The position numbers were made by a program, and so were the translations under genes. Shown here piece by piece: positions 63,808 to 64,000 of a stretch of DNA of 64,000 bases. The first letter of the stretch is position 1, and each line of letters starts with the position of its first letter. The notes under the pieces were generated by a model, which saw nothing but the letters and a program-made list of their open reading frames with translations, was not told the DNA's origin and did no database searches. Source of the DNA: Agelas oroides (lineage: Eukaryota; Porifera; Demospongiae; Agelasida; Agelasidae); contig OX422185.1 of the NCBI GenBank assembly GCA_949130485.1, positions 9,796,118 through 9,860,117 on the forward strand. Reading direction: 5' to 3'.

Positions 63808-64000
63808 CTGCAGGATTTAAAAAGAGAAGAGTGACAAATCTATTATGCAGTTTAACGCCAGTTAAACCAAGTTAACCCTTTAAATCCTATAGTGCACTTT
63901 TGGTTACATCATACTGCGCACTGCGCACCGCACACCTGCAGGGTGACATGCACATGGTGGCTGCTAGGCTTGGCTGTCAAAATGCCATGGTGGGACTGGG
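63808..64000. other. Right edge, intron of receptor
   Basis: Sequence upstream of the first placed exon. No further receptor exon is visible before the window ends, so the 5' part of the gene lies outside. Confidence 0.5.

Overview
The window looks like nuclear DNA of an invertebrate animal. It has large spliced genes with GT-AG introns and a very high load of transposons and satellites, and no bacterial-style operons. The one host gene I can reconstruct well is an adhesion G-protein-coupled receptor. Together with DIRS-like, Ty3/gypsy-like, LINE, hAT-like and TA-targeting elements, this suggests an early-branching animal (sponge or cnidarian grade). That placement is inference.

Left third (about 0.36-16.8 kb): a field of minisatellite with a 72-bp unit. 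It lies in two opposite orientations that meet near 3.40 kb, and resumes at 10.0-12.5, 12.9-13.26 and 14.25-16.8 kb. The arrays are broken by a degraded CCCH zinc-finger sequence (2.2-2.9 kb), a LINE 3' end (12.5-12.9 kb) and single-copy DNA.

Middle (16.8-32 kb): no convincing host gene. It holds a second LINE 3' end, a perfect 47-bp-arm palindrome fused to an hAT-like MITE, a ~1-kb terminal-inverted-repeat (TIR) element, a TTAA-flanked element carrying a 138-codon open reading frame, a copy of a giant foldback element, and two TA-flanked MITEs.

Right half (32.1-63.8 kb, minus strand): one adhesion-GPCR gene, whose 5' end lies beyond the right edge. I could place 15 exons whose phases all join. 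They encode part of a GAIN domain, a GPS motif with an HLT cleavage triplet and tethered-agonist-like sequence, and all seven helices. A stop codon follows helix 7 almost at once unless a weak splice donor there is used.

The introns of this gene hold most of the mobile DNA: a tandem tRNA-like SINE, a rearranged Ty3/gypsy element with an internal inversion and a 1.1-kb foldback inserted in its RNase H, a degraded DIRS-like element, and several MITEs. Two splice donors have been multiplied by repeat events. An hAT-like element landed on the exon 7 donor, so its 8-bp target duplication copied the donor. The exon 8 donor sits in an 80-bp unit repeated four times.
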